DNA of 64,000 nucleotides from Mycteria americana (GCF_035582795.1 NC_134370.1:54485501-54549500), one strand, 5' to 3'; shown: positions 47,201 through 58,005, counted from the first letter of the stretch. Made by a program: numbers and translations. Notes: a model not told the origin generated them from the sequence alone.

Positions 47201-50200
47201 CTGTTCTTGAGGTCGTGCAGCATGTGAACTAGAGCTTTGTCCCCAGTGTGATCTTGTGTGTCCAAGTGTTGAACGAGACCTTAAAAAAGGTAACACCTTA
47301 AGTATTGACCTAAATTTTGCCATTATTAAAATTTTTCTCCTCGCTGTTTGAGAAGCTATTTGAAATATTTTTTTTATTACTAGAAAAGCATTTTGTTATG
47401 TTGAAATACCCCACCATTCCACGTTCACTAGATGTGTACTTAACAAACATTACTGCAGCCTTTACCAGATAACATAATGGCAAATACCCAACAGGTAGAG
47501 TTTAAAGGTCTTTAAACCACGTTCCTATGAAATACATACAGGTAACTTACAAAAAATTCACTGTGAAACCCTACAACCGCAGTCAGGCAGCAATTATATC
47601 TGATGTTATGTTTTAATTTTGTTAATAGCAAATGAAGAGTCTCTAAATCCTATACTATTCCTATGCAGTCTGCAACAGCAGATCTATGAATGATGACAGA
47701 ATTGTAAAGACAATAAAAATTTGTAAACATGAAGTTCTTTTGCATGTTAACTTGTGATAGAATATTTTCAGAGGATAACTTCTATACCTTAATTTAATTT
47801 CCAGAATGTCCTAAAAGTGCAAAATCTCTGGACTTTTCTCTCTTGAATATTATTCCCCCCCCCTCTTCTTGAAGAGCAAACACAGCTTTGTGTAACACTT
47901 AATTAAATGAAATGTGGCTTGAGGAGAGGAAATCATAAGCCTGTACCATACCTAAGGAAAGCGATGGTTTTATCTCTGTGGTATAACACTTCGCACCCAT
48001 TCTATTCAATTTAGCCACCCATTCTATTCAATTTAGCCATACAAACCCAAACACTCAAATCAACGATGCTTTGGAGTTAAGAGGATACAGTCTTTAATTA
48101 GGGGAAGAATATTTTTACAGTATTGTATTTACCAGTTCACTCTCAAAAACCTTTTGACTCTCCAGTATTTACATAAACCAAGTGGCTCTTATTTTCCAGT
48201 TTGGAAAAACAATGCACTCAGACTTCAGAAATTCAGAAGAGGAAAATGTGAAGAAGAAAAGGGAATGACTTCACTAAAAACAAACAAAACCCACTGTACA
48301 AATCACCATGGAGCTCAGTCTACATTTCTGTTCTGCCTGTACTCCCTTCACCCCTATCTGTGTAACTCACTAACAAAGATCAGTATATTTTCCTGTAGTG
48401 CAAAAAGCATGCTTGCTGCAGTCTTCTCAACCGGCTAACACTTCAATTCCACTTCAGTAGCCACTGTAATTTAAAGATCAGGTTGGTTCAAAAAGGCACA
48501 TTTTCTTTAAAGTTTGGATTTACATAATGTCCAAATTGATTTCGGTGTGCTTTGTGTGTGTCCTACTAACACTCCAGAATGAAATTTACCTCCCAAGCCC
48601 CTATTACTCTCTGGTGATCCAGGGTACACTTTGGTAATACAAGGAGAGGTTAAGGTCTCACCTCCTACTTCATCTTCCCCTCCCCTTCAGTTAACTAAGA
48701 GTTAAGGTTCATGGGAGCACCTTGGGTTTGGTAGCAAAGGAGAGGAGCAATTAACTGTGGAAGGGTACGCAGGATTGTCAAGTGTTTACTTCTCTTACAG
48801 AACTCCAGCTTCATACCAAAACCAGTGCAGTACCTACTACATCCATATTTTTTGTTTTTCAATGCAAGCTGTAAATTCAACAGTAAGAAATTTCTTTGGA
48901 TTTCTTCTTGCACAAAAGAACAAGCAGACAACATGACAAAGCATCAAACTAGAGATGAAGAGAAATAAGGCCTAGCACGTAACTGTACAGTGAGCTAATA
49001 ACCTTCAAGAGTTTTTGAATGAGGTATGATTTCAAGCAAAGATAGAGGTGGAAACAAAGGACTACTGAATTTAAACAATCTTAAAGTTAGAGGTCTGGGT
49101 CTTTATTTCCTTGTTATGATTAAATAGGACATTACTCTGAATGACTAACGAATATGTTAGCTATATGGTGCTGTGCATATTTAGTCTGTGGCCGAGTCCA
49201 TGTAATTTCAAAATGACTAAGTTAGTCCACCTCTGAAGTATGTATGACCAAATTGTTTAGTCCATTTAATGCTAAGACGACTCTCAACCAGATCTTAATA
49301 GATTTTTCTTAACCAGAAAAGGACTGTCAGTGAACGCTTCATAGCATTTTGGTAGATACTGTCTATCTCATCCTCCTAGCTATGATTCCAGCTGCTACAC
49401 TGCCGCTTGAGACTGCAGTTTATTTTACATCAAAGATTTACCTTCTCTGTGCTTTGAAAGTGGCCCTAGCTCGATTGAGAAGGGAGGAGGAGGGAATAAT
49501 CATCAGTACGTAACAGTTTCCTGACGGAATATGGCGCATGGGGCAAAACAAAGGACATGGAGGAAGAAACTAACACATGGATTTCTGTACGTAATTTTCT
49601 CAAACCTGAGACTGCGTGCAACATAAGAAAAAGTGACAAATTTCTATATGCATGTGACCAAGTGAGGATTCAAGGTGCTACCAACTGCATCTCACCAGCA
49701 ACCACTCAGAAAACAAGCAGAAGAGCATTAGCATCTTGATTTCACAAGGCAAATAAAAATCCGACAAGTAATTAACCAGCTCTGGTAACAAAAGGCATGT
49801 AGTCATGAATTTTTTGGGTAATTTCTTGGTTTAAATAATGAGTAAGATTTTCGGGTCTTCAGTTCTTAGTTGTGGGATAAATTCAAAGAAACTGCAGCTT
49901 AACGAAAGTGTTTTTCTAGAGATACAACAAAAAGAAAGTGTTTTTCTAGAGACATACGATTTTCACTGGGTTTAGTAAGTTTCAGAATAGTTTCTTCAGG
50001 AGTGAATGAAAGTAAGGAAGTGTTTTTCATCAGCACTGTCCTCCTTACTTCTAGGAGAGCCAAATGAGTGGCTATCCACTGGACAATTTTACATTGATGC
50101 TACTGATAAAGTATACTACGTGTGGTTTAGGATCAAGCAACTACGTATTCACTGCTGAGCAATGGTGTCCCATTACTGCCTTTTCCAGAGTCCACTGCCA

Positions 50201-53200
50201 GTTTTATCAGATCTCCTTACTTTTAGGAAAATAGCAATCATCAGAGTAGGATGTCACTAACAGAGCGGAGGAGGATGACAAGAAATAAATGCTGTAAGGG
50301 AGGGGGGAAAAAAAAGGAATTCTTAAAGCCCATACAGTATTACACTTAAGAGACAGCAAAGCTTAAAAGCGAGCACAAGATTGTACTATTTGCTGTCATG
50401 ACAAGCAAGGCAGGATCTGTAGAGTTATGCAAAAAGCCTGGTTGAAGGCACTGTAGAAAGAAACCCTTTCTCTCGCAGAGCTCTAGCTCTCTAAAGCTTT
50501 TTCTTTATCTTCTCCTTATTCAGCATTACTACCTTTTTCCTTGAGAGGATTTTCCTTCTTGGAACATTCCATTTCCATGTTCTTTATCCATTCCCTATCT
50601 TCTCCTGCCCACAACACATCGATAACAGTGAAAGATGATCTCATGTCCACTAACATGCTCCTGGTTCTACATCACAACAGATGCTTTGCCTCAACATTTT
50701 CAACACAAAACTATTTTTTTTTTTGTCTCTAGCTTTTCCAAGTCTAAACACAAATTTTGAGTTTCTAAGGGATCCAGGTGCGTTGTCTGGAGAATGCTGG
50801 CTTCCTTCCTTCTTCCAGTAGTTTTTCGTCTCTCCCACAAAAAAATTTGTATGACTGAAAAGAGGATTCAGGAAGAGGCAGATTAAACACTTCATGAATT
50901 TTCTTTCCTTCTTTCTGATCTTTAGTACTAAAATGCCCAGTGAGCTTGTTTGCACACTCAATGATCAGCCGACCTTCGGGTATTAGCAAGTTCATTCATA
51001 CAAAAAAAAACCCTGTATTCAAGTGCATCAATTCCTTTCAAAGTAAGTTTCACCTGTAAATTGTAAATAAATTAAAATATTCCTATTATCTATACATGGC
51101 CACTTACTTTAAAGTATTAAAAAAAAAAAACATGCTTTTTATCTTCCATTTAAGAAGGTAGAGAAACGAGCTTTAACGTGCTTAAATATCCCAACCATAG
51201 ATTCTTACATCTTAAATTTAAAGCCTACTACTAGATTAATCTTTTATTTACTAAGGACAAGATTAACACTTCAGAATTTTAAGTTTTTTGAAATTGTCAG
51301 CTGTAAAGTTGCAAATTCCCTGCAGAATGCTTTGTATGAAGACAAATGTTGAAGTAACAGTCTCCAGAATTTAAGTAAACTTTTTCAAGTCTACAAACTT
51401 TTTCACTACTATTAATTTGCATTCTGTAAGTCCATATATTACTATGGGAATATACACTGCTACTCAACTAATAATTGAGTTTTGAAAAAAATAGGAGTGT
51501 TAGTTCCAGAGCATTCAATATATATAACAAGCATTAAAAAGCTTACCCTCAGATTTCACAGAAAAAAACTAGCAGTACTATGAAGTGTCTCAAAAGAGGT
51601 ATCTTCATTTTCGCATTACTGATTTGACTTTTTTTTTTACTTCCATCCAAAAATACACTTTTGCTTTTAAAAAAAAAATACAGTAACCTCTCTCATCTAT
51701 CACAAGTTATAAAGAATAAAAGTAACCATTTATTTCGCTCTGAACAGTATTCTGAGTTTGGTTGATAACCTTCATAATGTTCAGTTTGCTTACAGTATTC
51801 ATATTTATAATTTTATACCGAACTATCATTTAGATGTCCCAGAGTTGCCTTTTTTCCTTACATTGTGGTTTAGCAAAACTAATATGCTTGAAACACAGGA
51901 AAACCTCCATAGAAGTACTCTACGTTCAAAGTGTAAAAGACTAGTTTAGAAGTTCCTGACATTTCAGGCTCAAGATTTGAATTTAAGACTCTTCCTCCTC
52001 ATAGCAAACTTCCTGGAATTGTTTTCTTCCTGTATTTTTTTTTTAAACATAGAATCATGACTTTTTCCAATACAAAATAAAACTCAACTATTTCTTTAAT
52101 CTTCTCAAAAAGTTTTCAGCTGAACATTTTCAGTGATGTCTTTTCTCAACAGTTGAGAGCAAGTACAGTAAATAGTTAAAGAGCAAAACGTAATTTGACC
52201 ATTCTGTTATGATCTTAAAAAAGACAAACAATCAAATGCCTTTGAGAAATCTGCATGTTAGAAGGTCTAACAAACCCAACAGGCCAAAAATTTAAATTCA
52301 CCAGAAAGTGCTCTTGGTTCAATCTCCTCCTCACTTAAGTCACCAGTAAAGACACCACCACCCATCATCAATAAAAATGGGGGGGAGGGGAAGGTGTGGT
52401 GTTGCTGCTACTGTTTTGGCTGTAGCACTGCAGAAGGTAAGGGAAGAAAGAAGTAATTTTTTCAAGTCTTTTATGGCTACTACACAAAACATTTCTTATT
52501 GATGCTAGGAAGAGAGCTGTTTATTTTTTAAAAGCATCTTATCTGTCTAATCAGGTTTGAATTAATGTTCTATAAGGACAATCACTTTCATCTAGCCTAA
52601 TTTTTCACCCTTTAAGGCTTTACATGCAAGTTATAAGAGGCTAAAGCATTAACTTGATCTAGCTCAAGTCTTTTCAAGCCTACATGTTGTTTCATAAGTT
52701 TTAATTATTCTCAATAAACACATTCATGTGGATAAATCAACTATTTCTAGAAACATGTTTCTAATCACCTCAAGACAGAACATCTGTTGATTCTGCAGCT
52801 TCTGTTTTCTTTTAAACAGAAGGAAATATAAAGAAACATATTGTTGAAGAAATGAATTTTTAAAATTATTTCTCTCATCTCTCCCCACTTCCTCTTTGCT
52901 AGAGATTCGGGCTGTGAGTATGACATCCTTTGTGTGTCAGAGTTTAACAAAAAATTCAGTTAGCTCCAAGCGTTCATGAAATCTACATAAGGCATGCATT
53001 TGTCTTAAACAAAAAATTGGTTTGTTCAATGTGATATTTATTCCAATAAAAGTGATTCTTGCAGAAAAACTTATCTGTTGTTTTAGATTTAAAACTGCAT
53101 TAGTGAAAGCACTATCTGATGACAAACGGAATGTTTTCATGATTGCTTATTGGTCCTTTGTCATTGTTTTATAAAAAAAATGGATAGTCATTCTCCATAT

Positions 53201-53914
53201 TCTACAATTTTGTCTTCATGTTCACAAATACGAAAACATACGTAATAGGCAGCCACCTCCAACAGTCCCATGCACATGACAATTTCAAGTTTTCTTCTTC
53301 AAGGAACTCCACTTTAATAGATTCTGCAAAATCTGACAAATATGGAACAAAACTTCCAGAGAGGCATGGAAGAACAGGAAAGCATACACAGCAGCAGCTT
53401 CAAAAAAGTAGGATGCTTTCCTGAGAAATGCTCAGCTAATCCCTAGATAGTCAGCTCAGCCTAAACTTGCTCTCTCTAGAATCTCACTGTACAGCTATGC
53501 TTCCCCAAAATTCTGCCGATCAGTCACACTAACTACAACCACCTCAACAATTCCAACGTCAAGCTTTGGCAAAGCTGTGGTTTGGGTTTTTTTGTTTGTT
53601 TCTTTGTTTGGGGCTTTGTTTTTTTGGGGTTATTTGTTGTTGGGTTTTTTTTAATCAAAAATGCATACTATACATCCTGGTTACAATTTCTGTGACATTA
53701 CCCTATGGGCTTTTAATGATACAGAGCCTTGTGACAAACTTGGAGTCAAGCAAAATTGTATTAATACAAAGAGATGCAAAGTCTCACCTGTAGCTTTCAC
53801 CAACTGTGACAATCTCCACTTCACTATCTGTTGAGGTAACATTTATTTCTTCATTAGCAGTGACCTGGGGAGTGGAGGATGCTTCAATCACCACAACATC
53901 TTCATCAATACTTC
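23101..53914 (-). CDS. RNF111: RNF111 (Arkadia E3 ubiquitin ligase), 3' twelve exons
   Basis: Exons, 5' to 3': 53788-53914, 47116-47279, 44104-44301, 42903-43222, 41771-42026, 40645-41002, 37470-37595, 36537-36663, 25866-25958, 24809-24904, 23785-23888 (or to 23912), 23101-23218. They join in phase to about 694 residues (702 with the longer acceptor). The segment contains three SUMO-interacting motifs, a Ser/Thr-rich linker, His- and Pro-rich regions, the NRG/TIER region and a C-terminal RING-H2 finger. Arkadia is a SUMO-targeted ubiquitin ligase that degrades SnoN, SKI and SMAD7 and so strengthens TGF-beta/Nodal signalling (family knowledge). The large Lys/Ser-rich first coding exon of about 290 codons is absent and must lie beyond 64,000. 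Confidence 0.96.
23219..23784 (-). other. RNF111: RNF111 intron splitting the RING
   Basis: 566-bp GT-AG intron; nothing else was seen. Confidence 0.8.
23785..23912 (-). CDS. RNF111: RNF111 exon, first half of RING, alternative acceptors
   Basis: From the short acceptor (23888) it encodes [16 protein letters not shown], then [16 protein letters not shown] with the first two zinc-binding Cys. A second AG 24 nt upstream (exon start 23912) adds VTTDWFSQ in frame. Donor cag|gtaaat. Confidence 0.93.
24809..24904 (-). CDS. RNF111: RNF111 exon with NRG and TIER motifs
   Basis: 32 codons: [15 protein letters not shown] and [16 protein letters not shown]. The NRG and TIER motifs form the region needed for ubiquitination activity and contact with phospho-SMAD2/3 complexes in the family. 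Confidence 0.97.
25023..25061. repeat. (GGAAAA)n / poly(A) simple repeat
   Basis: About four AGGAAA-type units running into an uninterrupted A tract. Confidence 0.85.
25866..25958 (-). CDS. RNF111: RNF111 exon
   Basis: 31 codons: [19 protein letters not shown] and [12 protein letters not shown]. The preceding intron (25959-36536) is the one hosting the endogenous retrovirus. Confidence 0.96.
27100..27671 (-). pseudogene. Reverse transcriptase remnant
   Basis: A 151-codon open frame (27671-27219) has RT fingers and palm features: [29 protein letters not shown] and the first catalytic Asp in TTDITNAF. A stop at 27218-27216 is followed in the same frame by the degraded active-site box YIDG (27197-27186), where the second catalytic Asp is Gly. 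Similarity is lost shortly after. It is non-functional. Confidence 0.85.
27700..28297 (-). pseudogene. Retroviral protease-like remnant
   Basis: On the minus strand a protease active-site motif (LVDTSAQ, Asp-Thr-Ser at 28023-28015) is readable, followed within about 25 codons by an in-frame stop. Downstream segments keep protein-like composition up to the RT. This is a decayed copy. Confidence 0.6.
28303..28865 (+). mobile_element. Solo LTR nested inside the retrovirus, plus orientation
   Basis: Starts TGTCCTGGTTTCAG and ends AACCACGACA. It has tatataaagctgc as TATA box and ATTAAA before a T-rich stretch. It is flanked by a perfect pentamer ccttg (28298-28302 and 28866-28870). It lies in the opposite direction to the host provirus, so it is a separate, later insertion that recombined to a solo LTR. 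Confidence 0.92.
28900..30090 (-). pseudogene. gag-like remnant, frameshifted
   Basis: Several open segments in changing frames: 30085-29735 (116 codons, with [20 protein letters not shown]), 29620-29417, 29420-29163 and 29187-28924. The Glu/Gln/Lys-rich, helical character and the position after the leader suggest gag. Breaks between the segments show decay. No zinc knuckle was seen. Confidence 0.55.
30249..30602 (-). CDS. Hydrophobic 117-codon frame in retroviral leader
   Basis: ATG at 30602, stop before 30249, lying between the primer-binding site and gag. The product would be strongly hydrophobic with about two or three possible membrane helices ([30 protein letters not shown]). A second hydrophobic frame overlaps it (30379-30137). 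This part of a retroviral leader is normally non-coding. No family is recognised and the frame may be fortuitous. Confidence 0.35.
   Translation of the reverse strand: MPVTMLINFLSNLLCLFSELCYVTPYLQYMFPVVLFIASGSWVKVVILLYFVTLVYDIVRLIWYFCSALPSSPYFGSHLSETINNYTLLPFLLGEPMYGRDTFLYLPLLLQATYNSS
30686..30703 (-). promoter_or_regulatory. Retroviral primer-binding site, tRNA-Lys-like
   Basis: Minus-strand TGGCGCCCAATTTGGGGC starts 7 nt after the LTR. It begins with the TGG complementary to tRNA CCA and matches the Lys1,2 primer site as I know it at 16 of 18 positions. Confidence 0.65.
30711..31233 (-). mobile_element. 5' LTR of the endogenous retrovirus
   Basis: On the minus strand it starts TGTCCTGGTTTCAG and ends TTAAACCATGACA. 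It contains an AT-rich TATA region (tatataaactagg), an (AAT)n microsatellite (30859-30877) and a G14 run (30795-30808 on the plus strand). It is related to the other three LTRs but more diverged. Confidence 0.85.
36537..36663 (-). CDS. RNF111: RNF111 exon
   Basis: Encodes [33 protein letters not shown] and GALPLM, conserved in Arkadia. Donor atg|gtaagg. Confidence 0.95.
36664..37469 (-). other. RNF111: RNF111 intron
   Basis: AT-rich, with poly(T) at 36781-36796 and 37012-37024. Nothing else was seen. Confidence 0.75.
37470..37595 (-). CDS. RNF111: RNF111 exon, His/Pro-rich
   Basis: Encodes [38 protein letters not shown] and the first two bases of a Trp codon. Acceptor atgttgtttag, donor tg|gttagt. 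Confidence 0.95.
37596..40644 (-). other. RNF111: RNF111 intron
   Basis: 3-kb intron. Minus-strand open frames (for example 39392-38907, 161 codons, and 40521-40312) have no recognised homology and lack well-supported splice sites. Confidence 0.7.
40645..41002 (-). CDS. RNF111: RNF111 exon, Pro/His-rich region
   Basis: Encodes [32 protein letters not shown], a run of seven Pro, [18 protein letters not shown] and [18 protein letters not shown]. The donor is ac|gtatgt; the frame stays open well past it into intron. Confidence 0.95.
41003..41770 (-). other. RNF111: RNF111 intron
   Basis: Ordinary AT-rich intron; nothing recognised. Confidence 0.75.
41771..42026 (-). CDS. RNF111: RNF111 exon with NAGNAG acceptor
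   Basis: Encodes [35 protein letters not shown] and SCRHYMHSP. The acceptor reads acagcag, so either AG can be used and one Gln codon is optional. Donor t|gtaagt. Confidence 0.95.
42027..42902 (-). other. RNF111: RNF111 GC-AG intron
   Basis: Begins GCATGT (from 42902, minus strand) and ends ACAG. The neighbouring exons join in phase (YHDQ to QALPVDL) only with this GC donor. It contains no other feature. Confidence 0.8.
42903..43222 (-). CDS. RNF111: RNF111 exon, His-rich region, with GC donor
   Basis: Encodes [19 protein letters not shown], a His-rich run ([15 protein letters not shown]) and ends SGTSYHDQ. The exon is followed by GCATGT, so this intron must use a GC donor; no GT in a compatible phase is present. 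Acceptor ttatcttcaag at the 5' side. Confidence 0.92.
43223..44103 (-). other. RNF111: RNF111 intron
   Basis: GT-AG intron. The plus-strand 114-codon frame at 43527-43871 is taken as chance. Confidence 0.7.
44104..44301 (-). CDS. RNF111: RNF111 exon, Ser/Thr-rich linker
   Basis: Encodes [15 protein letters not shown] followed by a Ser/Thr/Ala-rich disordered stretch ([15 protein letters not shown]). Two bases complete a Glu codon at entry and one base of an Asp codon is left at exit. Donor gag|gtacag. Confidence 0.93.
44302..47115 (-). other. RNF111: RNF111 intron
   Basis: 2.8-kb AT-rich intron with a short (GT)n at 44487-44497 and a G/T-rich tract at 46651-46725. No element is recognised. 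Confidence 0.7.
46651..46725. repeat. G/T-rich low-complexity tract
   Basis: Runs of T interrupted by GG and GGGG blocks, ending in poly(T). It is similar to 2214-2257 and 53577-53653. Confidence 0.8.
47116..47279 (-). CDS. RNF111: RNF111 exon with SIM3
   Basis: Encodes [33 protein letters not shown] and [22 protein letters not shown] is the third SUMO-interacting motif. Donor g|gtaagt at 47115. Confidence 0.96.
47994..48037. repeat. Perfect 22-bp tandem duplication
   Basis: Two adjacent identical copies of a 22-bp unit (cacccattctattcaatt plus tagc), 47994-48015 and 48016-48037. Confidence 0.95.
49904..49952. repeat. 19-bp direct repeat, 30-bp period
   Basis: gaaagtgtttttctagaga occurs at 49904-49922 and 49934-49952, separated by tacaacaaaaa. 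It looks like a small local duplication. Confidence 0.9.
53577..53653. repeat. G/T-rich low-complexity tract
   Basis: Irregular GTTT/GGGTTT-type sequence close to the SIM1/2 exon, on the intron side 3' of it. It is A/C-rich on the RNF111 strand. Confidence 0.8.
53788..53914 (-). CDS. RNF111: RNF111 exon with SIM1 and SIM2
   Basis: Encodes [13 protein letters not shown] and [18 protein letters not shown] and VEIVTV are hydrophobic SUMO-interacting motifs next to acidic and Ser residues. Acceptor ttccttatcag, donor cag|gtgaga; it starts with two bases of a split Gly codon. Confidence 0.95.
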
Positions 53915-56900
53915 CTGATAAGGAAAAAGGAAGAAGAAAGTTTGTATACTTCCATCTATCTCAGGAGCTGTCATTATAAGAGACTATTTTTTTTCCTAGA
54001 CTTAAAATACACGTAGGTAGAGAATTTCACGGTGTGTGTCAAAACTTTAGGTGCAACTGTCAAATACATGACCTAATTATTAAAGGCAGCAATTCTTCTG
54101 TAACTATTGAAGTAAAAAAAAAAAGGAGACAGAAGATGGGGGGTGGTGGGGGGGAGATATGCAAGCTTACATTCTACTGTGTATTGGAAGCAATTACAGT
54201 GAATTTTATTAGCTGTAACACCAACAAAATTCAGTCATTTAATATAAAAACAGACTTTCAAACTAGCAAAGCAGTGGTGGTTTGTTATCATTAATAGCTT
54301 TCTTCTTTTAATGTTTTTGTAGGTATTCAAGTCTCAAGTGGCAACAGGAGAAAAATGATGCACCAACTAATATATGTTATTTATTTCTACAACAAAGTGA
54401 AGATCACAAATCCATTACTGTTTATAAACACCTTTACATCTACACTTTCAGTAGCATTCACTATCGTACACTAGACAAAGGAAGTTAAAATGAAACTATC
54501 AATGGTAAAAGACAACAACCAAAACCCCACAAAATCAATTTAGAGACTAGTTTTGACAGAAAAAAATTTCCACTTCAGGAAGAATGATTAAAGTTCCAGC
54601 CTAATACCCAGACACATGGGAACACTGCACTACAGCTGTAATACTGACAGTGACAAGTTTGAGCTATCTAGAATACTTAAACTGAGCTATGGATTATTCA
54701 CTATAGTAATACTACTGAGCACAAAAGAACTTACTAAATAAATGAGCTAGATTAGAAATAGCAAATTACCATTTTGAGATTTGCAAATTTTTTCAAGAAA
54801 AGTGCTTGAAGAATTTGGTCTCATTCAAGTCAATACTTACATCCTGTATGGACTGACTGTTCTCAGCTGCTCTACCCAACAACAAGGTGGGGCAGATTAT
54901 CCCCCCCTCCAAGTACAAACATTTTTACATTTTGAAAAAACAAGTTGTATTACTTATTTTCCAATGGCCTTTGTTGTTTCTGGTCATACTTATCCCAGAG
55001 AGACTGGTGCCTGAAGATGGAAAGAGTGATGCTTCCAAATACTGGTATTCACCAAATTCTCATGATTGGAAGTAATATGTGACAAAATTAATTCTCACAA
55101 CTTACATGAAAATTTTGGAAAAACTGAAAACGTTACAGTGTCTAAAAAACAAAGTCACACACTAACACAGAAAATATAGAAAGGCCAATTACTCAAAGTG
55201 AAAGAAAGGCAGCTAATGTCATCATCACATTCAGAAGAATGTAAATGTCATGCTTTTGACATCTTGCAAATCATGGGCAAATAAGCAACAACTTCCTTAC
55301 ACAAAACTGTTTTAGCTGCTTCTCAGACAAAACCAGCTAGCCCAGCAGCTGGTGAAAGGTCAGTTAGGGGAAAAATAGTTGGGGTTTTTTTTCCATCTCT
55401 GTGCTTCTAAACATGTGCTTCTCTGAATCACAGTAAGTTTGAGAGCATTCCTGGGAGTCTGCATGTCCTCAGGCTCACTATTTATTGAAATTTACGACAG
55501 GTGCAAAAGCAGGAAGATTTAGGGTTAAGTATGATCTCATTACTTCTGAAAATAAACAGCACCTCCTTGAGGACAAAGTCATATGCCATGTAATTCCAGT
55601 GTGCATCTCTACCTAAATTCTGATGCAAGCTGATCTCATGAAAACCAAAAGGAATTCTCAACTGAACATCTACACAATTCAGCTATTCACCTTTGTCATG
55701 GTTTGAGAGTTAATTTTATTTCATCCTTTTTTTAAGCAAATCTTTAGTCAAGATGTGATTTTACAGACTACATGAGTCAGACTGTAGAAACCATCAGGAC
55801 TGTTACTAGATGAACAGGTTTTATGACTTCCAAAAATAATAAAGAAAATCTTTAGGAAAATAGTCAACGTTGCTGTAAGTAGGATATAGTGTAGATACAG
55901 TTCAACCGTATGCTATTTCCTACTGCTCATGCTTTCTAAAAGCACTCTTCCAAGTCAAAAGCACAAACTGATTGGGTTTTCATCCCATTAAGTGCTTTTC
56001 CATACAAGTGCTTTCCCAATACATATTATTGTATTTCCCATACAATAATACACACTTTCTTCAAAATGAAGCAAAAAGACAACTCCTCTAAACCACTGTA
56101 ATAATAAATATCTGTAAGGCATTTTGTAAGATTATATTGCTAAGAAAAAAAACTATGAATAAGTTATGATCATACACAACTCTGTACTCCCTTTAAATAA
56201 AAAGGGCTTTCATGCGAGTTCTATTAGAAGCACACCAAGGGGAAAAGTTCACGTATGTGAACTTCGCTTATTTTAAGAACATTGCAGTAGTTTGGAGAAC
56301 AGTATATACAAATTAGATAATTGTCCAATACAAACTGTTTTCACTACATTTATCTGAATAATAAAAAGTCAGCTGAATAGCAAAACTTCAGTAACATAAG
56401 CAACACTGAAGTAACGTTCATAACCTTCATCAAGTAGCTCTTCCACAGTCAGACAGTAGCAATAGAACCGGTAGTACTAAATGGTATGAAAACCCAATCT
56501 TTCATTGTCAACAGGACTTACTGTTTCTTCTTTGCCTCTCCTCATACATTACTACAAGGAAGAGAACCCAGTTTTTGAAACATCACAAACAAAACCACAC
56601 CAGTTTATTCTGATTCAGACAAGCTCCTACAAAGCAGAGCAAAGGATAGTGTTAAAACAAAGAAAAGTCTCTGAAATAATCTGTCAAAATGAGGTCTCAG
56701 AGAACAGCCTCCTTGACAGGCCAACAGGAATACAGGGTGCCTGCAGCACATGAGCAGGAACACAGCTATCAAGGAGAGCCCCCTGAAACTTCAGCAAGCC
56801 CATAGATAAGGAATTAATCCTAGCATTAGAGCATTTCATTTACAAGGCAATTAAGAATTAAAACTGTCCCAATACTAAAGAGGTAGTAAAATTAAAGATG

Positions 56901-56930
56901 TTTTTTTGAATGTTCTGTAGTATCAAAGCT

Positions 56931-56990
56931 AAAAAAAACCAAAAACCAAACAAAAAACAAACAACAAAAAAACCCAAAACAAAACCAACA
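56931..56990. repeat. A/C-rich low-complexity tract
   Basis: A runs punctuated by C and CC, of the same type as 3068-3153 and 22031-22147. Confidence 0.8.
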
Positions 56991-57430
56991 AGTTCTCTGT
57001 CAAATGCACTTAAAATTCGAGTCTGCTGGTTTGAACTACTCCAAGCCTAATCCTAGCAAAGCCATGTTTTGCAGTTCTACATAATGTAACTTTGCAGTGT
57101 CTGAAGGTGAACTTTACTGGTATGTCAGTTGGAGTAGTTCGAGATGGTTGACTTGAATTTTAAGAGTGCACAACCCTGTGAAGCAGAAGGAAACTTTCTT
57201 TAATGAGATGACTGACATGCAGAAATAAAACAAATGGATTTTCAGAGGTTTTGCTATATTGTTTCTAAAAATATTTGCTCTAGAGAATTTTTAGGCACTC
57301 GCATGCCTCAAATATTTACCACATATGTAACTCCTAGGAGCCATCTGGTGAATGCAAGGCTACACATTAGCAGTAAACAGCTGAACGTATCTTTAAGGTG
57401 TCTACATCTTCAGATCTGCATGGGAATATA

Positions 57431-58005
57431 TGAGCTGGTTTTGGCTGGGATAGAGTTAATTTTTTTATAGTAGCTAGTATGGGGCTATGTTTTGGATTTG
57501 TGCTGAAAACAGTGTTGATAACACAGGGATGTTTTAGTTGTTGTGAAGTAGTGCTTATACTAAATCAAGGACTTCTCAGCTTCCCATGCTCTGCCAGGTG
57601 CACAAGAAGCTGGGAGGGGACACTGCTGGGACAGCTGACCCCAACTGACCAAAGGGCTATTCCAGACCATATAACATCATGTTCAGTATATAAAGCTGGG
57701 GAAGAAGGAAGCGGGGGACGTTTGGAGTGATGGTGTTTGTCTTCCCAAGTAACTACTACATGTGATGGAGCCCTGGCTTTCCTGGAGATGGCTGAACACC
57801 TGCCTGCTGATGGGAAGGAGTGAAGGAATTCCTTGTTTTGCTTTGCCTGCGCGTGCGGCTTTTGCTTTCCCTATTAAACTGTCTTTATCTCAACCCACGA
57901 GTTTTCTCACTTTTACCCTTCCTATTCTCTCCCCCATCCCACTGGGGGGGGAGTAAGCGAGTGGCTCTGTGGTGCTTGGTTGCCGGCTGGGGTTAAACCA
58001 CAACA
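57431..58005 (+). mobile_element. Solo LTR, plus orientation
   Basis: Same family as the LTRs at 8404, 28303 and 30711: cagtatataaagctggg TATA box, ATTAAA, and end AACCACAACA. The first bases are TGAGCTGG, one change from the TGTGCTGG start of the 8404 copy. It is flanked by the perfect pentamer atata (57426-57430 and 58006-58010). No internal sequence adjoins it. Confidence 0.9.

Larger units (their letters stand above)
47280..53787 (-). other. RNF111: RNF111 intron
   Basis: 6.5-kb AT-rich intron. It contains a perfect 22-bp tandem duplication (47994-48037), a 19-bp direct repeat (49904-49952) and a G/T-rich tract (53577-53653). No exon that fits was seen. Confidence 0.7.
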
